A stretch of DNA of 64,000 nucleotides from Paludisphaera mucosa (GTDB lineage Bacteria; Planctomycetota; Planctomycetia; Isosphaerales; Isosphaeraceae). The number at the start of each line of letters is the position of its first letter. Position 1 is the stretch's first letter. Where the stretch lies: positions 1,106,808 through 1,170,807 of the forward strand of contig NZ_JARRAG010000001.1 in assembly GCF_029589435.1 (NCBI RefSeq), written 5' to 3'. The notes under the pieces were generated by a model. That model was given only the letters and a program-made list of their open reading frames with translations, was not told the origin of the DNA and made no database searches. The translations under genes and the position numbers were made by a program. Shown in pieces: positions 55,489 through 63,037 of this stretch.

Positions 55489-55783
55489 GATGAATCTCTC
55501 GGGTTGCTCGTTAAGACGCACCGGAACGACGCTCGCTCGGGGGTGGTTCTCTGCTGCCACGATACGGCCCGGCGTCGGGTGGCACAACGTCGGGCGATCC
55601 CGTCATGGAGTGGGCGTGGACTGCTTCGATCGCTACAACCGGCATTTTCGCCGTCGCAATCCTTCGTTTCCCGTCAACGGTTGGAGCCGGATCAACCGAT
55701 TTCTTTGGTGTTCCGTGACTTCCTGGTAATTCCGGGCGCAGGCCAGGACGGCCCTTCGCCAAGGTAGACAAGGCGGGTGACGC

Positions 55784-56392
55784 ATGGATGCGGTCTGGGG
55801 GAATTCCGGCTCGATCGTCCGGCGACGTTGCCGGCTGGCTCTTGCGACGGCTCTGCTCGCATGGCCGGTCGCGACCGCCGGGGCCGCCCCGATCCGGTGG
55901 ACGCCGCGCGGGCGTCTGGCGGCCCAGGAGATTTCGCCGGCGGCTACGACAGCCACGCCGGGGGCCTGGGCGTCTTTCCTCGCGGCGGGCCCGTCGACCT
56001 GGGCCTCAAGACCTTCCCCGCCCTACACGACGGCCGTTCGGCTCGCGGTCCTGCGACTGATCAACGGCGACCCGACCGTCGCGGCCGCCAGCCCTTTGAT
56101 CGAGTACCTGGTCTGGCGGCGGAACCTGAACGTCGCCCGGTTCGACGCATATCATCCCTACGTCGGCCCTCGGCTGCCGCAAGGGTTGATCCCGCCGATC
56201 TCCCAGGTCGTCCCTCCGCTCACTCCGCCGACGAACATCCCGACCGCGCCCGTCGAGCCGCCGCTGCTCCCGCCGGTGCCGAACGTCGTGCCGCCCAGCG
56301 TCCCCGAACCGTCGGCCCTGGTCGTGATCGTCGCCGGGGCCGTTGGGGCCCTCGAGATAAGGCGCCGGCGGGAAACGTCGCAGGCGCGCTGA
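55784..56392 (+). CDS. Small secreted protein with PEP-CTERM sorting signal
   Basis: A 202-residue protein of unknown function with a sorting signal at each end. The N-terminus RCRLALATALLAWPVATAGA is a Sec signal peptide. The C-terminus has VPEPSALVVIVAGAVGALE followed by a basic RRRR: the Pro-Glu-Pro motif, transmembrane helix and Arg cluster of PEP-CTERM proteins processed by exosortase. The middle is Pro-rich with no recognised domain. An ATG at 55784 is the start. PEP-CTERM proteins are tied to extracellular polysaccharide, which agrees with the glycan genes downstream. No exosortase (EpsH/XrtA) is present in this window. Confidence 0.8.
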   Translation: MDAVWGNSGSIVRRRCRLALATALLAWPVATAGAAPIRWTPRGRLAAQEISPAATTATPGAWASFLAAGPSTWASRPSPPYTTAVRLAVLRLINGDPTVAAASPLIEYLVWRRNLNVARFDAYHPYVGPRLPQGLIPPISQVVPPLTPPTNIPTAPVEPPLLPPVPNVVPPSVPEPSALVVIVAGAVGALEIRRRRETSQAR

Positions 56393-56511
56393 GCGTGGGC
56401 CCTTTTTGGTACACTCGCCTACCCCGCCAGGCGGACGGTGAACCCTCCCCTTGACGGCCGCCTCTATTCTCATGGCAGAGGCTTCGCGACCGACAAGGCA
56501 AGGACCGGGCA

Positions 56512-58101
56512 ATGGACGAGCAGCAGCGCTTCTACATCACGACGGCCATCGACTATCCCAACAGCCGCCCCCACATCGGCACCGCGTTCGAGAAGATCGG
56601 CGCCGACGTCCAGGCGCGGTTCCGGCGGATGGAAGGGGCGTCGGTCCATTTCCTGATGGGTAACGACGAGAACACCAACAAGGTCACCATCCGAGCCCGG
56701 GAACTCGGCCTGGAGCCCAAGGCCTACGTCGACGACATGGCCCGCCAGTTCCAGGACGTCTGGCGCGCCCTGGAAATCTCCAACGACGACTTCATCCAGA
56801 CCAGCGAGCAGCGCCATCACGTCGGCTGTCGCAAGTTCATCCAGGCGGTCTACGACGCCGGCGACATCTACAAGGGCGTGTACGCCGGCCACTACTGCAT
56901 CGGCTGCGAGTCGTTCAAGACCGAGAAGGAGGTCGCCGAGGCCGGTGGCCGATGTCCCAACCACCCCAACACGCCGCTCTCCTGGGTCGAGGAGGAGAAT
57001 TACTACTTCCGGCTCTCCGCCTACCGCGATCGGCTTCTGGCCCACTATGCGGCGAATCCCGACTTCATCCAGCCGGAGAGCCGTCGCAACGAGATCCTCA
57101 GCCTGGTCGAGGGCGAGCTGAAAGACGTGGCGATCACCCGGAAGGGGTTCACCTGGGGCATTCCCGCCCCGTTTGACGCCGACCAGACGATCTACGTCTG
57201 GTTCGACGCCCTGCTCAATTACATCACGGCCGTCGGCTACGGGAGCGACGAGGAGCGGTTCGCCCGGCTCTGGCCGGCGGACGTCCACGTCATCGGCAAG
57301 GACATCACGCGATTCCACTGCGCCCTCTGGCCCGCCATGCTGATGTCGGCCGGAGTGGCCCTGCCGCGCAAGGTCTTCGGCCACGGCTTCGTCTATCGCA
57401 AGAACGAGGAGACGGGCGAGGTCGAGAAGCTCAGCAAGAGCCTCGGCAACGTGGTGGAACCGATGGACCTGATCGAGAAGTTCTCGGCCGAGGCCTTTCG
57501 CTATTACTTCATGAGCCAGTGTCCGTTCGGCGGCGACGGCGAGTTCTCGTTCGAACGCTTCGCCGACGCCTACAACAGCGGCCTCGCCAACAACCTGGGG
57601 AACCTCTACAGCCGAATCCTGACGATGTGCCTGAAGTACTTTCAGGGCGATCTCGGCGACGTTTCGGGGATGGACAGGACGGTCTGGCGTCGGGGGCTCG
57701 ACCTCCGGGCGTTGGCGGAGACCCTCCGCGAGCGGATCGGAACGCTCGACTACGCGACGGCCCTCCAGCGAATCTGGCTGGAGGTCATCGATGCCGCGAA
57801 CAAGTACATCCAGGAGACTGAGCCCTTCAAGCTGGCCAAGACGGACCTCGAAGCCACGCGAGTCGTCCTGGCGAACCTCGCCGACTGGATGCGGGTCGCG
57901 GCCGTGCTGATCAAGCCTTTCCTCCCGAGGACGGCCGAAACGTTCTACCAGGCCTTCAATTTCGAAACGCATCAGGCCTGGGCGAGCGTCTCGTATGGAA
58001 CGGCCGCTGTCCCCTTCGCCGTCGTGGACTCGCTCCACGTGACAGCCCCGATCATCAACGCCAAGCCGGCCCCGCTCTTTCCCAAGGTCGACGCCCGCTG
58101 A
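56512..58101 (+). CDS. metG: Methionyl-tRNA synthetase
   Basis: A 529-residue class I aminoacyl-tRNA synthetase. The HIGH motif appears as PHIGTAFEKIGAD (about 21) and KMSKS as KLSKSLGNVVEPMD (about 310). The zinc-binding knob has CIGCESFKTEKEV followed by GGRCPNHPN, i.e. the one-zinc knob form. Segments YVWFDALLNYITAVGY and GKDITRFHCALWPAML are conserved. It lacks the C-terminal dimerisation (tRNA-binding) domain of E. coli MetG, which makes it the short form. The ATG at 56512 follows a purine-rich CAAGGCAAGGACCGGGCA stretch. Essential housekeeping gene. Confidence 0.97.
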   Translation: MDEQQRFYITTAIDYPNSRPHIGTAFEKIGADVQARFRRMEGASVHFLMGNDENTNKVTIRARELGLEPKAYVDDMARQFQDVWRALEISNDDFIQTSEQRHHVGCRKFIQAVYDAGDIYKGVYAGHYCIGCESFKTEKEVAEAGGRCPNHPNTPLSWVEEENYYFRLSAYRDRLLAHYAANPDFIQPESRRNEILSLVEGELKDVAITRKGFTWGIPAPFDADQTIYVWFDALLNYITAVGYGSDEERFARLWPADVHVIGKDITRFHCALWPAMLMSAGVALPRKVFGHGFVYRKNEETGEVEKLSKSLGNVVEPMDLIEKFSAEAFRYYFMSQCPFGGDGEFSFERFADAYNSGLANNLGNLYSRILTMCLKYFQGDLGDVSGMDRTVWRRGLDLRALAETLRERIGTLDYATALQRIWLEVIDAANKYIQETEPFKLAKTDLEATRVVLANLADWMRVAAVLIKPFLPRTAETFYQAFNFETHQAWASVSYGTAAVPFAVVDSLHVTAPIINAKPAPLFPKVDAR

Positions 58102-58239
58102 ACCGGACTTCGCGAATTTGCCTGAAAGCGGTAAAGTCGTCATGCCTGGAGGTCGAGGGCGTCGAAACGGATGAAGCATCGTCGCTCGACCGGGCGGCCG
58201 TAGGTCGTGCGCCACTCAAGGATGTTCGAGGTGGACGTC

Positions 58240-59838
58240 ATGGATGAACCGAAACGCAAGCTCGTCGTCCTCTTGTGCATGCATCGCAGCGGATCGAGCC
58301 TCACGGCGAACATCCTGCACAAGCTCGGCATGTCGCTCGGGCCGTTCGAGCTGATCGCGGCGGCCCCGAGCAACCCTTACGGGCACTTCGAATCGATCCC
58401 TTTCCACTCGCTGAATCGGCGCATCCAGGAGTGGGCCTACGGCTTCGCCGACGACGTGCCCGACGACCCCAGGGTTCTCGCCCGGTTCCTTCAAGAGCGC
58501 GCCGCCTGGCCGACCGATCGGGCTCTGCCGGAGGAGTGGGTTGACGAGGCCGAACGGATCACGCGCGTCCTGATCGAGAGCGGGCCCGTCTCGGGATTCA
58601 AGGATCCCCGCACGGTCCTCGTCTGGCCGTTCTGGCGGAAGGTGTTCGAGCGGATCGAGAACGTGCAGATCGTGGCGGCTTCCCTGCTGCGATCCCCGCA
58701 TGAGATCGCCATGAGCCTCTGCACTCGAAGCCGGGGCAACATGCCCTACTGGAACGCGCTCGACGTCGTCGGCGTCCACCTGGATCGGATGAAGGTCGTG
58801 GCGGACGAGCAGGCGGCGACCTCGCACGTCGTCCGGTTCGGCACAGCGAGCTTCTGGGACGATACGAAGCAACTCGCCGAAGCCTGCGGATTGCCCTGGA
58901 ACGACGCCATCGTCCGTAGCGTCTACGACCCGTCCTGCGTCCACCATCAGCCGGCCGCCGTCGCCCACGCGTCTCAAGTCACCCTGAACGCGTTGGGAAG
59001 CGACGCGTGGGCCGACGTCGACACCGCCGCGAACGCCGAACGACTCGCCGCCGACGCGCGGAAGTACGAATCAACCACCCACTCCCAGTTGACCTCGACG
59101 CGAAACGAGCTTGGCAAGACGATCGTCCAGCTTCGCCAGGCGGAGCATGCTTTCAATGAAGCCAATGCGCAGGTAAACGAGCAGGGATTGAAGTGCGTCC
59201 TGATGGAACGCGAGGTGACCGCGACCCAGCAAGCCCTCGCCGAGAGCGAGAAAGGGTTCCAACTCGCCCGCACCTGTCTCGAACAGACGGAAAAACACCT
59301 GGCCCGGGTGATGGAGACGCTCGTCTCGAACCAGGAACGACGCGTCCAGGCGGAGCAGATGCTCGCCCACACCCAGGGCGTGCTCGCGTTCACCGAGCAG
59401 GCCCTGGCGGAATCCCAACGACGCGTGGCCGACGCTCATGACCATCAGGAGCGGCTCCTCACCAGCTTCCAGCAGACCTATCAGACCGCGCAGGCCGATC
59501 ACGACCAGGACCGCCGGCGATGGCAGGCGGATCGCGCCCGGGCGGAGGAAGTCCGGCAGGCGGATCGCGCTCGGGGGGAGGAAGTCCATAATCAACTGGT
59601 TGAGCTGCAAGAAACGATGGTCCGCAAGGAACAGCAATTGGTGCGTTCGCTGGAACGCGAGGAGAAGCGCTGGCTTGAGAACGTCGCGCTTCGACGGCGA
59701 ATCGACAAGTTCGAGTCGAACGCGCTCATCGGCGTCGCCGTGAAGGGGCGTCGACAGATCAAGCAGTTCTGGCTGAGGCTTCGTCACACGGGCCCGAACG
59801 GCGAGCCAAGGTCCACTCGGGTCGATCGGCCGATGTGA
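58240..59838 (+). CDS. Sulfotransferase-like protein with long coiled-coil tail
   Basis: A 532-residue protein. The first 260 residues are a sulfotransferase-family fold: the 5'-phosphosulfate loop is MHRSGSSLTANILHKLG at about 14-30 (HRSGSS is the PAPS P-loop), and the 3'-phosphate region is near SGFKDPRTVLVWPFW and LLRSPHEIAMSL. Residues about 270-500 are a continuous Gln/Glu/Ala-rich coiled coil (QALAESEKGFQLARTCLEQ, and so on). The C-terminus is basic. The ATG at 58240 has GAGG about 8 bases upstream. An in-frame ATG at 58207 is possible. It is followed by wecB (convergent, 8-bp gap) and probably modifies a surface glycan, though the acceptor is unknown. Confidence 0.8.
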   Translation: MDEPKRKLVVLLCMHRSGSSLTANILHKLGMSLGPFELIAAAPSNPYGHFESIPFHSLNRRIQEWAYGFADDVPDDPRVLARFLQERAAWPTDRALPEEWVDEAERITRVLIESGPVSGFKDPRTVLVWPFWRKVFERIENVQIVAASLLRSPHEIAMSLCTRSRGNMPYWNALDVVGVHLDRMKVVADEQAATSHVVRFGTASFWDDTKQLAEACGLPWNDAIVRSVYDPSCVHHQPAAVAHASQVTLNALGSDAWADVDTAANAERLAADARKYESTTHSQLTSTRNELGKTIVQLRQAEHAFNEANAQVNEQGLKCVLMEREVTATQQALAESEKGFQLARTCLEQTEKHLARVMETLVSNQERRVQAEQMLAHTQGVLAFTEQALAESQRRVADAHDHQERLLTSFQQTYQTAQADHDQDRRRWQADRARAEEVRQADRARGEEVHNQLVELQETMVRKEQQLVRSLEREEKRWLENVALRRRIDKFESNALIGVAVKGRRQIKQFWLRLRHTGPNGEPRSTRVDRPM

Positions 59839-59846
59839 GGGACGCC

Positions 59847-60986
59847 TCAGACGGCGACGGCCGCCGGAGCCTCGACCACCAGCTTGCGATGGAGGATCGT
59901 GGCGATTCGAGCGGCCGCGCGACCGTCGCCGAACGGCGAGGTCGCATCCGTCGTGCGGGCCGGCTGGCGCGGTTCGGCGAGCCGTCGCGTCCCTTCGTGC
60001 AGGATGGCGGCCGGATCGTCGCCCACGAGCTTCGCGACGCCGCAGTGGACGGCTTCCTCGCGTTCGCTCACGTCGCGAAGGACGAGCACGGGCGTCCGCA
60101 GGGCCGTGGCTTCCTCCTGGACGCCGCCGCTGTCGCTGAGGATGAACGCGGCCCGCTTCATCGCGGTCACGAACGGCCCGTACTCCAGCGGGCTGATCAG
60201 CCGGACCCGATCCAGCCCGCCCAGTGCGGCGCGGACGACGGGCTCCACCCCCGGATTGGGATGCACGGGCCAGAGGAATTCCACGTCGGGATGTCGATCG
60301 TGGAGCTTCCGGATTCCCTCGCAGATCCGCGTCAAGGGCTCGCCGAGGTTTTCGCGGCGGTGGACCGTGACCAGCACGAACCGCGAATCGGGGTCGAGTC
60401 CCTGCAAGGGGACCTCGCGATCGGCCGCCATGAAGAGGGCGTCGATCCCCGTGTTGCCCGTCATGTGAATCGACTCGGGCGGGATCCCCTCGCGCAGGAG
60501 GTTGGACCGAGCGGCCGAGGTCGGTGCGAAATGCAGCGAGGCGAGGTGGCTCGCCGCGACGCGGTTGGCCTCCTCAGGGTAGGGGGCGTCCAGCCGGTAC
60601 GTTCGCAACCCGGCTTCGACGTGCGCGAAGGGCGTTCCCAGCATATAGCTGGCCAACGCGGCGGCGAGGACCGTCGTCGTGTCGCCCTGCGCGACGACGC
60701 AGTCGGGCTCTTCGCGACTTAGGGCCGCATGCAGCGCGACGACCAGGCGGTTGCTCAGGTCCGCCAGGGACTGTCCGGGCCGCATCACGTCCAGGTCGAC
60801 GTCCGGGCGAACGTCGAAGAAATCGAAAATCGGCCTCGCCAGATCCCTGTGCTGGGCCGTGAAGATGAGCCGACACCGGGCCCAGGGCTGATCGCGCAGG
60901 GCCCGGATGATCGGCGCGGTCTTGATGGCCTCTGGACGCGTCCCGACCACGAACACGACGTTCCTGCGGCGCTCGCTGGGATCCAT
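59847..60986 (-). CDS. wecB: UDP-N-acetylglucosamine 2-epimerase (non-hydrolysing)
   Basis: A 379-residue enzyme interconverting UDP-GlcNAc and UDP-ManNAc, used for enterobacterial-common-antigen-type and other surface glycans. Markers are VVFVVGTRPEAIKTAPII (residues 9-26), VVAQGDTTTVLAAALAS, EAGLRTYRLDAPYPEEANR, HMTGNTGIDAL, TVHRRENLGEPL and SDSGGVQEEATAL. The hydrolysing form would show a fused ManNAc kinase, which is not present. Length is normal. The start ATG at 60986 lies upstream of a CCATGGAGGG-type stretch (GGAGG on the minus strand). It follows the glycosyltransferase gene by 56 bp on the same strand and may be cotranscribed with it. Confidence 0.95.
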   Translation of the reverse strand: MDPSERRRNVVFVVGTRPEAIKTAPIIRALRDQPWARCRLIFTAQHRDLARPIFDFFDVRPDVDLDVMRPGQSLADLSNRLVVALHAALSREEPDCVVAQGDTTTVLAAALASYMLGTPFAHVEAGLRTYRLDAPYPEEANRVAASHLASLHFAPTSAARSNLLREGIPPESIHMTGNTGIDALFMAADREVPLQGLDPDSRFVLVTVHRRENLGEPLTRICEGIRKLHDRHPDVEFLWPVHPNPGVEPVVRAALGGLDRVRLISPLEYGPFVTAMKRAAFILSDSGGVQEEATALRTPVLVLRDVSEREEAVHCGVAKLVGDDPAAILHEGTRRLAEPRQPARTTDATSPFGDGRAAARIATILHRKLVVEAPAAVAV

Positions 60987-61042
60987 GAGCCTCCCTCCAT
61001 GGGGTCGATCTTCGTGGATGTCGATCTCTCGGCGGAGGACGT

Positions 61043-62242
61043 TCAGTCGGCCTTCGCAAGCCGTTTAATGGCGGCCCGGACCGATCGGTATGCCTTCACG
61101 GCCGGCTCGGGCGCGTGCGCCCGGATCACACGGCGGAGGTTGGTCGCTCCGGCCGGCTCGGACGAGGGCTCGGGAGCGGACTCCGCCGCTGCATCGACGA
61201 CCGGCAGGGCGGGAGGCGTCTCGGAGTAGGTGCGGTACCAGTGGCGATAAGAATTCTCGGGAGCCGAGTCGTCGAACGGGTCGGGGAAATACGTCATCAG
61301 GTCATCACGCTGGCGATACGTGAGTCGATGTGCGTCCTCGACCTTGGCCCCGCTCGCGTAGCGCGTGTAGCGGCAGGGGATCTTGCCGACCGTCGACTGG
61401 CCGTGGCGTTCGCACTGGTCGATGTACCACTCGCGAAAGTCGTAGAGCACCGGGCTGTGCGACCCGTAGCGATCCAGCATCATGAGCTGGGCGCCGCTGT
61501 CGAAGCCGGAGAAGTGGTAGAACACCAGAGGCCGACCGTTGATCGCGATGTCGTACGGCGACCGGCCCGTGGCGCGGCGATGGCTCAGGTTCCAGGTCGA
61601 GACGTTGTACTGGGGATCGCGAAGGATCTTGATCCCATCGAAGATCGCGGGGGCCAGGTCGATCCAACGCTGGTCGGTGAACAGGCCGGAGGGCACCTCG
61701 TCGTAGCACCAGCGGCTCAGCCGATCGGCCCACCAGTCGATGAATCGGCGGCCGTTCCGGTCCATGCGGACGGCGAGGAAGCCCAGGTTGTAGATGCCGT
61801 GGCGCAGGCAGGTGTGCTCGTTGTCGACCATCGCCGTCGGCTCGGTCTCGGGCTCGATCGAGTGCGGCGTGAGCAGAACGCTGTCCGCGTCGAGGGCCCG
61901 TTCGAGATCGTCGAGCCGGTTGCTGACGATGATGTCCGGGTCGAAGTAATAGATGCGTTCGGCCCCGTGGACGTCGGCGATGTGCTGGAACGCCGCGCCC
62001 TTCACGGCCGTGCACAGCTCGACGATGCGGTGGCGGAAGATGAAACGCGAGAGGTTGGGGATCGGCAGGTCGCGGATGTTGATGATCGAGTCGAAGGCCT
62101 CGGTGATCCGGCTCGGACAGTCCGGCATGTCGTCGGACAGGACGAGGTGGAACGTCGCCTCGGGATGCACGCGCTTGACGGAGTGGGCCAGCGAGGCGGC
62201 CTTCGGGAGGTAGTTGGCCGTGATGCTCGTGAAGACGTGCAT
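61043..62242 (-). CDS. GT8-like glycosyltransferase
   Basis: A 399-residue glycosyltransferase of the GT8/glycogenin-like type. The nucleotide-binding Asp-x-Asp is DPD at about 101-103 in RIYYFDPDIIVSN. SLAHSVKRVHPEATFHLVLSDD and YNLGFLAVR also match the class. The C-terminal 100 residues are polar with a Pro/Glu/Ser-rich part and a basic helix. Two ATGs, 62248 and 62242, are near AAGGA. Only 62242 has the right 6-base spacing, so it is chosen. The frame reaches upstream to 62887 without coding character. It is preceded by a promoter with a palindromic spacer at 62487-62515. Donor sugar is unknown. Confidence 0.8.
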   Translation of the reverse strand: MHVFTSITANYLPKAASLAHSVKRVHPEATFHLVLSDDMPDCPSRITEAFDSIINIRDLPIPNLSRFIFRHRIVELCTAVKGAAFQHIADVHGAERIYYFDPDIIVSNRLDDLERALDADSVLLTPHSIEPETEPTAMVDNEHTCLRHGIYNLGFLAVRMDRNGRRFIDWWADRLSRWCYDEVPSGLFTDQRWIDLAPAIFDGIKILRDPQYNVSTWNLSHRRATGRSPYDIAINGRPLVFYHFSGFDSGAQLMMLDRYGSHSPVLYDFREWYIDQCERHGQSTVGKIPCRYTRYASGAKVEDAHRLTYRQRDDLMTYFPDPFDDSAPENSYRHWYRTYSETPPALPVVDAAAESAPEPSSEPAGATNLRRVIRAHAPEPAVKAYRSVRAAIKRLAKAD

Positions 62243-62486
62243 GGGCATTCCTTTGCACCAGTAAGGATTTGGGCCTCGCGCCGCGGGCGGAGCGATGAGC
62301 CATCGTCGCGGATCCCATGTGGGGATCCGAGGCGGGCGGATCCGTCCTGGACCGCCGCATCTCTTGTCGACGAGCCGCACAAGCTCTCGCGGCGGAGGTC
62401 GAGATCCGTCGCCGTTCGCGGGAAAAATGCCCCGACGACGCACATGATCACGCGTCCGCTCGCCGACCCAAGCTCGCGGCCGCGTG

Positions 62487-62515
62487 AATTTAAAGGGTTC
62501 CGACCCTTCTGTCAA
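62487..62515 (-). promoter_or_regulatory. Promoter with palindromic spacer upstream of the GT8-like gene
   Basis: On the minus strand, TTGACA (62510-62515, perfect -35), a 17-base spacer and TAAATT (62487-62492, four of six). Sixteen of the 17 spacer bases are the palindrome AAGGGT-TCCG-ACCCTT. Expected start near 62480, leader about 240 bases. This is the best promoter in the window. Confidence 0.65.
62493..62508. promoter_or_regulatory. Operator-like palindrome inside the promoter spacer
   Basis: Perfect 6-bp inverted repeat (AAGGGT/ACCCTT) with a four-base centre. A dimeric repressor bound here would block RNA polymerase. As RNA it would be a weak TCCG tetraloop hairpin, but it lies upstream of the predicted start, so a DNA operator is more likely. 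Confidence 0.5.
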
Positions 62516-62925
62516 TCGATGGAGGAAAGGCCTGAGGCCGATTTCATCCGACTCGCGCGCCGGCGTCGCGGCGGATCGCATTCCACACAGCGCGCCGATC
62601 GGGCCGATCCCGCCTCGCCTTCCCAATAAGGCTGTAGCCGCGCGTCGAAAGGGGCCGAAAAAATGATGACGGTTGAAGAGCGCGGACTCGGTCCGGACTC
62701 TGTAAGCTCGGGAATCCCCGATCCGCGTCGAGAAGGAACTCGACCCATCGGCCGGAATGCCCGACTTCCGGCAGCTCGACGAATCGTCCATCGAGGCCTT
62801 GATCGGGTCGCGAGGCCGGAGCCGAAATACGACGGCCCGTCGGGCTTCGGATTGACAAGGGATGGGCGTACTGTCATTAAGTCGCACTGACTCAGGAGCG
62901 GGCGTCCCCGACTCGACGGGCCCAT

Positions 62926-62934
62926 TGCTAAAAT
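62926..62934 (+). promoter_or_regulatory. Possible extended -10 promoter of the partial gene
   Basis: TGC followed by TAAAAT (five of six) about 100 bp before the ATG at 63038. No -35 is visible. The extended TGn element may compensate. Confidence 0.3.
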
Positions 62935-63037
62935 GAAGAAGCGTTAATTCTTGCGGCAGGGCGTCGCCAAGCCACGTCGCGACAGCGGCTTCTTCGGGTG
63001 GGCTGGCTCGAGAGAGGACCCGAGGAGCGTGAAGGAC

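Larger units (their letters stand above)
62243..63037. other. Divergent intergenic region, 795 bp
   Basis: The longest gap of the window, between the leftward glycosyltransferase gene and the rightward partial gene. It is less GC-rich in places and contains a leftward promoter with a palindrome (62487-62515) and a possible rightward extended -10 element (62926-62934). A TTGACA at 62852-62857 has no good -10. Open frames across it are short and arginine-rich. I see no RNA gene. Confidence 0.6.
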
